In this document: positions 27,201 through 39,200 of the stretch, in pieces
Position numbering within the stretch: position 1 is the stretch's first letter
How the letters are laid out: each line of letters starts with the position of its first letter
Assembly (NCBI GenBank): GCA_039566865.1
Contig: CM076957.1
Coordinates: 7,821,896-7,885,895, forward strand
Direction: 5' to 3'
Length of the DNA: 64,000 nt
Source of the DNA: Aurelia coerulea
Taxonomy: Eukaryota; Cnidaria; Scyphozoa; Semaeostomeae; Ulmaridae
Program-made: the position numbers and the translations under genes
Notes under the pieces: model-generated
The model's input: only the letters and a program-made list of their open reading frames with translations
What the model was told of the DNA's origin: nothing
Database searches by the model: none

Positions 27201-30200
27201 CTACGTTTGCACGCTTCCATATTTCGGGAAATACACCATGTCTCAAACAGTTCGTGAATATTATCTTGAGAGGAGTAACTAATGAGGCGTCGCTTAGTTT
27301 TATCATTCTTATAGAAATTTCATCCCAGCCATGTGCTTTGTTGGGATTGAGTGATCGTATAATGTTTAGTATCTTTTCTTCAGAGATGACAAAGTCACTG
27401 ATCAGGGTAGAACTTCCCTGGGTGTCATGTGGAATTTCACTGCCTGTGTCAATTGTTGTACATTGGAGTATGAAATAATCATTAAAGATCTGTGCTTTCT
27501 CAGTAAAATCCGTTACGAACAACCCATTCTCTAGAAGGGGTGGTATTATCGGAATCTTCGCCTTGTTAAGAAGAGTATTGATTAACGTCCAGTAGGTTTT
27601 GCCAGATGTCCCAGGATTTTCTAAAGACTGCCCTGCCTTACGGAGGTAATTTTTTTTGGCATCCTCAATCATTTTTGCACCATCAGATATCATCTTTTGT
27701 ATTCCTTCAAGCTTGCTGTCTGGTTGGCCGTTCCTCACGAAGTTCTTATAAGCATGATTCTTTTTCCTTAAAAATTTTTTAACAGTTTGCGTTATCCAGG
27801 GTGCTTGACGAGGTCTAATCGTTTTAATTTGGTTTGGAATATAGTTAGAGTAAATGTTCAATAGGACTTCATTGAGTAAGTTAACTTGCTCATTAGGGCA
27901 TGGGATTTTGTCGAGATGCTCATGCCAACGAAACACTTCAATACTTTTCATAATGGAGACAAAATCTGCCTTATCATAATGCCAAATTCTGCGGGTGTAA
28001 GGAGGCAGTGCTACATTCGATACTGATAGCTTTCCATAAACAATTTGATGATGACAATGCTCGTGTAGAGACGGATGGACACCAGATTCAACTACAAGGT
28101 TGGGCTGATCAGTAAAGATCAAGTCAATGCAGGATTTCGAGTCACCCATTGTGTGAGTTGGTTCTGAAATCAGCTGATGAAGACCGATATCAGCTGTTAA
28201 TGGCTCAAATAGCTTTCCTTCATTATTTTCAATATCATTTTCCCACCACTGACACGAGCGACAGTTGAAATCACCAGTAATGACGACGCAGAACGGATTT
28301 TCAGCATGCAGTTTTGACAGCAACAGTTCAAAATTAATTGTGAAGTTATCAAATTCATTCTGGTCCTGACTTGGACTTCTATAAATCACAACGAAAAAGT
28401 ACTTTTTCCTATTTAATTGGATCTCACACACGACACATTCAGGGAGAGTCACCAGGTCCGAGCGATTTTTTGAAGGAAGAGAATCCTTAACGTATAACCC
28501 AACGCCACCTCTTTTCACATTTTGCGGGTGATTCGCTTTATGAAATGTATAGCCGTTCAGTGCAAGCCTATCTTCATCAACAGTGCTGTCGATGTGAGTT
28601 TCTACAATGCCGATTAAGTCGTAGTTATACAACGAATTGTATGCCTCAATCAGAGAAACTCTTAAAAAGTCATGTGCAGCAATACTATTTAAATTCCAAC
28701 AGCAAAAATCAAGTGTTTCTGGACCCGGATTAGTTTCAACATCGCCGCTTAGCAGAATCGTCCTGAAAACAAACCATTGTATGTGCAGTGTATAACATGC
28801 TACACACGCCATATGAAAGTAGGCATATTTGGAGTGAAAGTACTTGTATCGAACAAGAAGAATGACACCGAGAGGGATGCGCTGGAGAAGTTCTACAGAA
28901 ACGTACAGTACTGTCTTCGCAAAATGATGCATGCGGGCGAACAAAGGCAAGAAACATAACTGTGTTGCACCAGAATGAACTGCAAAGAAATGCAGTAATA
29001 GAACAAAGGGCAGAACAAGGACCGAGACTGCAATAAAACAACAGCAAAACCAGTAAAGTTTCAAGATTTGAGAGATGACTGGAAATGACCAGCAGGTTTT
29101 GCTCATGGGACATGATATTCGAATGGATACTTGGAAACACCCTATTGTTGCTCGCCATTGATTGATTTCAACCGGCATCATCACAAGGAAATCCTCTCGC
29201 TGGTCCTAAGGGATAATAGGTTTGAATGCAACCACTGATGATAAGTCCTAAGGGGGTTAATAAAACACACATGAAACAAAAACATTCACTAATAAAACTT
29301 ACATTACAATTAACAGACATTTTAACACAATTTTGGCAAGATAGCAATACGCGAGGGCACGTCGACAGATTTGTTATTGTTTTCTAGTTTCTAGGGGAAA
29401 TTTTATGTAGTACTGCGGAGGAGATATCGAAAGAACGAAAATATTAAACTAGTTCTTTTGATATCTCCTCCGCAGTACTAAACAATATTTCCTCCGCAGA
29501 TACATATTATTCAGCGCTCCTCCATAGAGGCACACCAGCAGTGTCTGACTACCCATGATATGATACAGGAAACAAGTGAAAGTAAAGTAAAAGTATATCA
29601 AGGATTTCCTTTATCAAATAAGTAGTTTCTTAACTTATATTATCCCAGTACTGGAGTTTTTTAATTTTTTGGCTATCTGAGATTTGAATTTCTTATGGGT
29701 AGTTTCTTGTGAAAAAAAAACACATGTAATTAATTGCAAATGTATCACTGCAGATTTTTGGTTGGAAAAATGTGAAAGAATTAAAAAATTTGCTAATTAG
29801 ATCAAAATGGCGGCCAATATGATGTCATTATACCGTTTGAGTCAATAAAACCAATCCCCTTTTGATAAAATACTGCCCAATAACATTGAAAACTGTCTTT
29901 TTCTTAGCCAGGATGTTCAATTCGATTCAGTAATTTACCCGGCTTTAATCGGTCACTCCTGCCTGTTGATATGGGAGATTTTCTGCAGAAAGCCTCTTTC
30001 AAAAACGATAGAAAAAGACGAGCAAAAGTTCCTGTGCTTCAGTGCTTCCCCATACAAGCTACAATGACACTACATGTATTCATGCATTTTATCCTCTTGG
30101 GAGAATGGAATCCCCCATAATAAGTTATTATAAAGGGGAAGACTTACTCACACTAAGAGGATAGCACGTGCTAAAAGTGTGTTCAAGTCATTGCTGTAAG

Positions 30201-33200
30201 ATAAAAACAGTAGGAAACTTGCTTGCGATTTTAGCATGCTTTTTAAGGTTTCTCGAAGGGACTTTCCCGAGAAAATCCCCTGTAAAATCTGAACGGAGTG
30301 GTGAATTTCAACCGGAAAGGTTCCAAAAATAATTGAAAATGTCCAATGCCAAGCCAATATCATTGATATCCAGGGAGCAGTAAGTCGCCTTTCAAACAGG
30401 ACCTGTTTTTGTTGACCCGCACGGTAAAAAGTCTGACATCATCAAATTCAAGAAATTTTGGTATGAAATTAAAGGCCTTTGATTGTTGATTCATTTGAGA
30501 TGTAATACGTCATAATTTATACAAATCCTGCCATCAAAATAATTGAAAATGATGATTTTGGTGGTACCTGCTTTCAAATATGGGCATTCGGTCTGTGAGC
30601 TCTTTGTTTGAACTTTTCCATCAAAATGTAGCAAGAGCAAGAAAATGATTAATAAGAATCAGATAAGTTATAGCTGATGTTTAAAAAGGAAGCAAGTAAT
30701 CCATTGAAGAGGATGAAAAACACACATCACCCCATATGAACAGGGTTAAGAATTTACAGAAACATACTTTGAAATATACTTTTTAGGAACAACTACAGCA
30801 ATTCCTTCTACGACAGCTGCTTCTACAACTGCTTCCACAACTGCAACAACTACATCTGGAACAACAACAACAACTCAGCCAGGTACAGTAATTAGTACAT
30901 GACACACAGGGCGGTCGAAAAGAGGGTGGGATGCGAGCTTTGAATTTGCCGACACAAAGTAAAGTCACTGGCTCATTGGTTGTGATCATTTTAAAATCAA
31001 AGATGTGTTTCATATATCTTTCATCAATCTAATATGAAAGTAGATAATCTTACAAAAAGACCACAAATTTGATGATTTTCACACTGGAGTAAGAATCAAC
31101 GAGAACATAGCAGACTCAGAATTCAGGAAGCTAAAAATATTTGGAAAAACAACCAGAAGATGGAGATAAGGGTCACTGTATCTTCTCAGATAAACTTACA
31201 CAAATTTTTGCTTACCCGTCTTTCTGTTATCAACCAAAATTCAGTTCATCAAAATCCAACCAGCACTTCAGGTGCTAAGATTTTTCATACGCCTTAACTT
31301 TTTGGCGTACCCTGTAGATATCAAATGAAAGATCTTACATTTATGTTTATGTGGTAAATAGTTTGAAAACTATTGACAGAAAATGAATCTTTATACAGGG
31401 TGTCCCAAAAAATTGTGCCCCGTTTGCCTGAAGATTGTGACAAAACGGGAAAAGATTCTCGCAAAACTTTTCTATGATGTTGCTCTTCAGATTTTCGAAT
31501 AAAGTTTGCTGCATCCCCGTAGAAATCCGTTAAAAAAATTATGGAACTATGACCTTCAGGAGACCAAATCTGTCTGATGACTGAAACCAGCGGTAGGCCA
31601 CTTTGTCTTGCTATTTTACAGTGATAAATAGCTCCATGGATGAAATGAAACAGCGGCTCTCGTGAAAATTCTGATAATCATCAGAGAGTTTTCAACTATT
31701 TCTTACCTTACAGGAACTATTTATTACCTCGCATGAAGCTATGTATCAATGCAAATAGTAAGACAAAATGGCCGACTGCTGGTTTCGGTCATAGGCAAAT
31801 TTGGTCTACGGAAGGTCACAGCTCCATCACTTTTCAACGGATTTTTATGGGAATGGTAGCAAACTTTAATTGAATATCTGAAGAGCGACATCATTCAGAA
31901 TTTTCGCGAGAATCTTTCGCCGTTTTGATGCCATCTTCAGGCAAACTGGGCACAATTTTTTTGGGACACCCTGTAAACAAATATTGTGAGTACTCTATTG
32001 TAAGAAATCGCTTAAGCGTATTTTTTCTCAAATGAAACTAAGAATTTTGCAAAGTACTGAAAGTTGCAAAGTACTGAAAGTTTGTTCAAATCATCCAATT
32101 CTGAGTACTCACAGTTTCTTACAATTTTCTTTAAGGTTCCATAACAATCTTCATGCTCACTACCTGTTTCCTCGTGAACATTTCAAAACAAAGTCTTCTC
32201 AAGCCTTTCTAACGTTTAGGCATCTTTCAAGTACCTTCCAAGTAATATGATACAGGAAACAGGCGAAAATCAAGTAAAAGATACTTTCCTTTAGCAAAAA
32301 AAATAGTTTCTTAAGTTTTATTTTCCCAGTATTGGAGTTTCTTAATTTTATGGCGATCTGAGAGTTGAGTTTCTTTTGGGCAGTTTCTTATAAAAATACG
32401 TGTAGTTGCTATTTAGAAGATCGACCAAATGATGAAATGCAGATCCCCAGTGTCATAATGTGTAATTTTTCCTTTTAGCAACAACCACTGCTACCACGAC
32501 CTCAAACCCAACCACTACAAAAGGTAATTCATCAGTTACTTTTGTCTTTTTTTATAGAAAAGGATGTAAGTACAAATTGTATGTATTAAATCTTGAATGC
32601 AAACTATAGGACTATCTAATCTAATCCTAGCTTTTTTCGGTCTGGTTTACAAAAGCAAAACAAAAATGTCTTAATTCATGTATAATTATTTGATAAAAAT
32701 TTGATAAACAAGTTATACATTCATAAATTGCCATATGAAAATCAACGGCCCTGCAGTTGTTTCTTAAAAACTGGTGATAACATTTTTTTAATCCAACTGT
32801 ATTCAAAATTTCAAAATTTTTAAAAATACAATAATCATGAGATAATTTTACATTTATTTTGAATACTTCAACAGTTTTGCTTGCACGATTCTCAACTGCA
32901 CTTGTCGATCAAAAGTACACTGTCTTTGAGGTTGGCTGCCTAGGGGAGGGGTTTGGTATATTTGTCCAACATGGATATGCCGTTTTCATGGCATCGTTTT
33001 CACCTATTTTTTCTTGCACAGGGTATCAACCGAAGGCAAATTTCCTACAGCCAGTTGCCAAAACATGTGAAAAGGGGATATTTTGGTAGATCGGGTTGTT
33101 GCTTTGTCCAATTGTTATGTTTTGAAATATGCTTTCCACCGATATTTTCTAGAGTCGGCTATTGTTTGGAGGGAACGATTTTGGAGCCGAGTAAAACAAA

Positions 33201-36200
33201 TCTTTCAAGTGGGCAAACCCCCGCACTGATTTAAGTCAAGCACTCCAACCCAAGTTTGTTGATGAATTTGCAGTGGAGAATGTCATTCAGTTCAAATAAC
33301 ATTTTTTTTTCGTTTGCTAGCAACGACAAAAGCCACAACAACGCAAACAACAACAACATCACTAGCAACAACAACAACAACAACAACAAATCCACCAACT
33401 ACTACTCTAGGCATGTATTACAGAGTGTCCAAATCTAGTGCAAGTAGAATTTGAAGTGTTATATTTCTCAAAGCTCTTGCCGAACGAAGCAAGTTTGCAG
33501 AAAAGTTGAGATCTGCGATTGCGGACAAAGGGAATTCTCCAAAGAAAGAAAACTGCAAGAGATGTTGTAAAACCAACAATCCAAAAGTTCTGTCTATTAT
33601 CTGTCTGTTAAATATGACTTATAACTTTAGAAGCACAAATGATATGAACATGCGGTTTTCAGATTTGACATCAGGAGATAATGGACTCTCAGATAATATA
33701 AGATTGATGTATGCAAGATTCGAAACAAAGAAGTTGCTAGAATTCCCAGGGGACTAAACCCCCTTTTCCTACCCCAAAATTCAAATTTATCTCAATTTTC
33801 AAACTCCGCTTTTTTATATCTTTCGATTGATTATAAATCACCATATTACATATTCCTGTCTTAAAGACTTATTTCCAAAACTTAGCATTCTGGGTCCACT
33901 GTGCAAAATGTCTCGTCCTCGTTGTGCACATGAAAGGCATTTGAAGAGAGTTATGAATTTAATTTCGATATAACAGCGATAAGCAGGGTGTCCCAAAAAG
34001 CTTGTGCACAGTTTCAATGGTTGCTGTGAGGCAGCCATGAATCTGATTTTCCTAATTTTTGACTTTTTGATAGAAGAGATTTAAACTTAGACTTTGAGAC
34101 CTTGTTTGCATAAATATGATAAGAATTTGCTGATTTGTGATGCAAAAAAGTCAAAATTACTGGTTGCCTCAAAACCAAAGTATTTAATATTCTCCATCAA
34201 TGCCAAAATCAAAGAAATTGATTGGAAAAGTGAACAAAGACCGGTTTTAGCTTTTATAAATGAATCAGGTAGTTCATTTTGAAAACTAAGAAGGAAATAT
34301 ATCTCCAGGGTTGATGGAAATGGTTATGTGCTGCTAAGGTGCTGCAGGCCGTGGTTTGCATCTTTAAGTTATTTTGTTTCTCCAAAGTCATACAATCCAT
34401 TTAAGCCAACTATATTACGTTCCAAAGGCTTCCTGGCAAATATTCTTGTCAACCAAGAGTTGAGTACCGAGATAAAATTTTCTGGCTTTGAGGCAACAGG
34501 TAATCTCTCTCCATAAGTCAGCAGCCACTTGCCAGATTTACTCAAACATGATACCAAAACTCTAAGTTGAAGTCTTTCCTGGATTCATGGCTCCTTCACA
34601 GAAGTTGTTAAAATGGCATAAATATTTTTTGACACTAAACATCTGCCTCTCCTCTTTCGTTTATCTCATTCCAAAGCTGAGTTTGGAATGATTCATTTTA
34701 CATCCAGAATGTGAGAGAATTGTAATTCTTGCTAAAACCTCCAGGAAAGTGTTTAGAAAAACCTTCTTCCATCAAGATAAAATCGCTAAAATCTTGACAT
34801 TTGTTAAAAATGTCTTGTTGCATGCATAACGCGAAAGCTGACCATGCAAGTTCACAGTCTCTTCTCATTTGACTTGTCCCTTGAGATAATTTCCTTTGTC
34901 TGCAATTGCCTATCGCTTTAAAATATATTTCAGTCAAAAGCAAATGATGATATGCACTCATTTGCTTTATAAGAAACAGCTCATGAGAAAGGGTAGGGTA
35001 TCAGTGGTGGTAATCGGACGGCGGTGGTAATTTGATGCTTCGGAAAAATCAAAAATTTGAAAATATCTCGAGAACCAACAGAAAAGTTACGTTACAAATG
35101 AAACTCATCAAAGAGGATATTTCTTGGTACTGAAAGCTAAAATTATCGATACCAAACATCAGTATGAAAAGCCTTCTTGAATGTAAAACACACTAAAACC
35201 AGTTGCTTTCGTTGTGCTTGGCCATGAATTTGTCATCATCGCAAATATCACACCCATATTAAAAACCCTGAATCCATTTTGAACAATCTAAGACATTGGA
35301 TGTCGAGCATGCGAATAACACGTAGGATTGTGCCAAAGGCCTTAAAACAATCTAAATCAAGGGAGGACAAGCGGTTCTATATCGAGTGGTCTTTAAAGCT
35401 CATGACGGTGGTTTTCGGACACCAACTAAATCAATTGTTTGGAAGAATGACTAAAGTTCAGATCCCGAGGGGGGGCGTACATAACATGTGCGGGGTACGG
35501 GTATGTGTTGCCCATATGGTTGGGTTTTTGGGTCCAAAATTCTCTAAACGAGGATCTTTTTTCGGCAGATTTTCCATAAACATGGGTGGGCTTTCGTTGA
35601 AATTCGCAAAAATAGCTAAAAATAGGCAGTTTTGCGCCAAAATTCAGCATCTAAGTGGGTACAAACGCAAGTTTCGGTAATTAGAAGAGGGTACCTTTCT
35701 GAAAACTGGGCGGCAGACCCCCGTCCATCCACAAGGCATGTACCCCCCCCCCCCCCCGGAGGTTCAGATTTGAGATGTGATTTGGATTTTCATACTTCAT
35801 TCATAAATATATGTACGTAGATCAATCGAAAGTTGTAATCAGATCAAAAAAACATTTTCCTCACACATCACATCTCCAAGTTCATAGATTGGTTTGTGTG
35901 TACCGAGAGCTCTCCACAATGCAATTACGAGAACCGATAGAAGAACCATTGTTTTTGCAATCAATAATAGAAAAACAAATCAAGAAAATGAAGCAGCAGA
36001 GTTATAGACGGAATACTTGCCAAATATGCATAGCAAAATAACTTCTTCCCACATTCTGCATTTTGAGCACACCGTCCGAGAACTATCGCCCCTGTCCGAA
36101 AATCACCGCGAAGGTCAGCCTAAAAACGGCTTTGCCGAAGAAAAGCAGGTAGCGTAAGAAACCAAAACATTTTGGTAAAATAAATACCTGTCCATTCACC

Positions 36201-39200
36201 TGGTAATTTAGATTCGTGTCCGTGTCTGTAATTAATTTTCTTATGAAGTAGTTTCCTGAAGAGTCCGATTTGCAATGGGGGATGAAATACAAACATACAG
36301 CTCTCTTGGTTTGCAAGAAGCTATTTCAGTTTCAAAATCTCGCATCAATTTCTCTTTAGAACCATGGCATCAAAAGTATTATGGTCTTGGATGTTACAAG
36401 AGCCACGAAGACGATACAAATTTTCCAATACTTGTTATCAATTTGAGACCTTTTATAGATTGGTAAGTAAACATAGTTGGTTAGCAAGGAAGATTGGTAA
36501 CTTTCACTTTCTGCTGTTCTGTTTCGGGCAGTTCTGTTTCGAGGAGCTGTGGCGAAACCAAAATACATTAAGTACAAAAATTTTCGGCAGATAAGATTTC
36601 GGACAAGAAACTTCGGCGAAAATATTTTCGGACACATTTTTGGTACTTCGGACAAATAAACTTCGGGCAACATTTTTTGACTAGTCTTTGGATGATTGAT
36701 GCAAAATCACACCAGGTTCTCGATTTATTGAAACAAAACACCTTCATGAAGTTTGGAATAGAGCCCTAGCATGTCCTAAAGTCCCTTTTAACATTAAATT
36801 TTCTGAAATAGAATAGCAAAACAATTACTAATTTTCTTGTTTCAATTCGTATTCGTCAATTTGTATACGTGCTTTAAATTGTAGTTGGTGCCATAGGCAC
36901 TTCAAATCTGCAAGGGTCTTTTTGTTCCATCTCGTTATTGATAGCATCATCAATTTTGGCCATTTTGATATGAACTCTTTTCGAATTACATCAGCAATTG
37001 TGAGAGCATGTAAATCGTGATAGACGAAGAGGACGTTGGTGTTCAGACCATATGTTCTGACTACTGACAATAATATTGGATTGGAAACAGTCTTTTTTTT
37101 CAAAAATTGTGCATGTTTACAATAATCTTTCGTGACGTGCTGGAGATTCGATTACAGATTTATTGTCTTGGTTCCTATTGTGGGCATTCAATTCACACTG
37201 CGCATGCGCATATCTATGCAAAAATTTTCGGCGTGACAAATTTTCGGACAACTCAATATTTCGCACAAATTAATTTTCAGACAAGTCTTTGTCCGAAAGT
37301 TTGTCACACCGACAATTTTTGCGCTTAATGTAAACATGCTCCAAAAGCTGCAAAATAGGACGACCAGGATAAAAAAATAGCTGCTATGATGTTTCAGCTA
37401 TCGACATGAAGCACAGTTTCTAAATCTTTGAAAAGATCAATGTGAAATTGCATGACATATTTCATTGAATTGAATGGCTTGAAGGAAATTTTAGCTTCTT
37501 TGATATAATTCTACCGGTTGGACCAAAATAAACTATACACGTTTGACAGGCCACAATCAATCGTTCATTGGACCAATTTTGAAACTTAATGGCTTAAGGT
37601 GGATACCTGGTATTAGAATATGGAAAATCCAAATTTTTACTGTTTTCTAGTTTTGGTAGTTTCTAAAAGCAAATTTAATGCAGAATCAGATTATTGACTT
37701 AGTTAATGCCTTTTCGGTGTTATTTCTTGCTTATAATGTAAAGTAGCATGAGCACTCTTTGAAAAACTCCTTGGTAACACCAAGATAAGGCTCAAATCCT
37801 TACTGGTTGTCAGAGCATGCGGAAATCATCCAATTTCATGCTTGTCAGCCAATGAGATCACCGCTTTCTAGCCCCTGGAGACAAAATCGGTCGTTTGAGG
37901 TAAATTTTCTAGTACCCTTACAGAGACGTAGGAACCGGGGGGGCACTGGGGGCACGTGTCCCCAAGATTTTGAAATAAACAAAGAAGTGCCCTTTTTGTT
38001 TTCAGGAAATGCCCCTTTAGCTTAATGGAAAAAGTGCCCTCGAAGTGTCGTGCCCCTCCAAGTTTTAGATGCTTCCTACGTCCCTGTACCCTTACTAAAA
38101 CTGAAATGGATGCTAGAATACCTCAGTTATTTGCAATTTTTTTTTATCAATCAGTTGTGGGGATGTCCGTCCAGAGTTGTTTACATGTTTCGGCACATAG
38201 CTTGTTTGGGGCCGGAGCTGCGTTCATTTTCCGGTCGAAGAATATTGACCTTCGTTGAAATATCTATAGAAATCGCTACAAATGAGATATACAGATAAGA
38301 ATTTCAGCAATTATGCATACTGACCTCAGCAATAACCCAAACTCCTTTACTGCTATCATATCTCAAAATTGGAGGCAATTTCTAATGATTTCTGGTAGAG
38401 ATATCATTTGGGCCTAAGCTTGTCCTCGCTTAAAACTCATTCCATTGCACTTAAAAAGTAATGGTAAAATTCTAGAACTGAATAATGCACTTACCCATGA
38501 CTCAGGCACCAGTTTGACTTCGTTTGCCTTTTTTACATTTGCAAATTTTTATAAGAAACGACCAGTTGTGGGTGAATTGCAAAAACTTTCCTCGGTCCAT
38601 ATTTTTATCTGCACAGTCTATCCGCTTCAAACAACAAACAGTGAACTTTGTATCATAAAAGTCTTGCATCACAAAACATTCCTATAGAACGATTCCATGC
38701 GCCTTAGCGAGGCACTCGTGAATTGTTTTCACGCATTTGGCTCAATCAGTCAATGCAAACAAACAAACAATGCAAAACCGGGTATCTTTTTTAGCGAACC
38801 CAAAACAATGTTTTGTTCTTTTTATGTTTTGCATTGATTGAAATAAGAACGAAAAGAACGAAATGCGTGAATACAATTCACGAGTGCCTCGCTAAAGTGC
38901 ATGGAATCGTTCAAAAGGAATGTTCTGTGATGCAAGACTTTTATGATACAATGTCAAAGTTCACTGTTTGTTGTTTGAAGCGGATAGACTATGTAGAGAA
39001 AATATGGACCGAGGAAAGTTTTTGCAATTCGCCCACAACTGGTTGTTTCTTACAATAATTTCCGAAGTAAAAAATGCAAACGAAGTCAAACTTGTGTCTG
39101 AGTCATGGGTAAGTGCTTTATCTAGCTCAAGAATTTTACCATAACTTTTTAGGTGCAATGGAATGAGTTTTAAGCGAGAAAAAGCTTAGGCCCAAATGAT

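Larger units (their letters stand above)
24863..29393 (-). mobile_element. Near full-length CR1/L2-like LINE with 3' poly(A)
   Basis: On the minus strand the element has a 5' leader of about 210 bases, one ORF of 1244 codons, a 3' UTR of about 580 bases and a poly(A) run (T-run at 24858-24887). The word GGGGAAATTTT occurs at both edges (24852-24862 and 29394-29404) and is the likely target duplication. The 3' UTR holds an inverted pair (GTTTCACATTG at 25139 and CAATGTGAAAC at 25361). The intact ORF and apparent duplication point to a young insertion. Confidence 0.8.
24789..29557. mobile_element. Middle TIR element (CATGGGTAG ends), 7-bp duplication
   Basis: A ~75-base terminal inverted repeat starts CATGGGTAGCTAGACACTGC on the left and ends inverted at 29557. 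It is flanked by ACATGAT (24782-24788) and ATATGAT (29558-29564), and the intact paralogue at 32.2 kb has a single ATATGAT there. A second palindrome (GTACTGCGGAGGAGATATC) lies at 29413-29477. Its interior is occupied by the LINE at 24863-29393. Confidence 0.65.
24568..29728. mobile_element. Outer foldback MITE, split by nested insertions
   Basis: The left part 24568-24788 and right part 29558-29728 together match the uninterrupted copy at 32013-32404 (shared words GAGTACTCA, GGTTCCATA, CACTACCTGT, GATACAGGAAAC, GTTTCTTA). The ends TACACGTATTTTTTT and AAAAAAAAACACATGTA are inverted. Everything from 24789 to 29557 is inserted. Confidence 0.7.

Noticed and set aside
28736..29158. 140-codon minus-strand frame overlapping the LINE ORF start
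   Set aside because: It is out of frame with the 2A and endonuclease and has no domain; it is a shadow of the 5' part of the LINE ORF.
35279..35680. 133-codon plus-strand frame
   Set aside because: It runs through a G-rich-ended repeat, and the product shows no family features.
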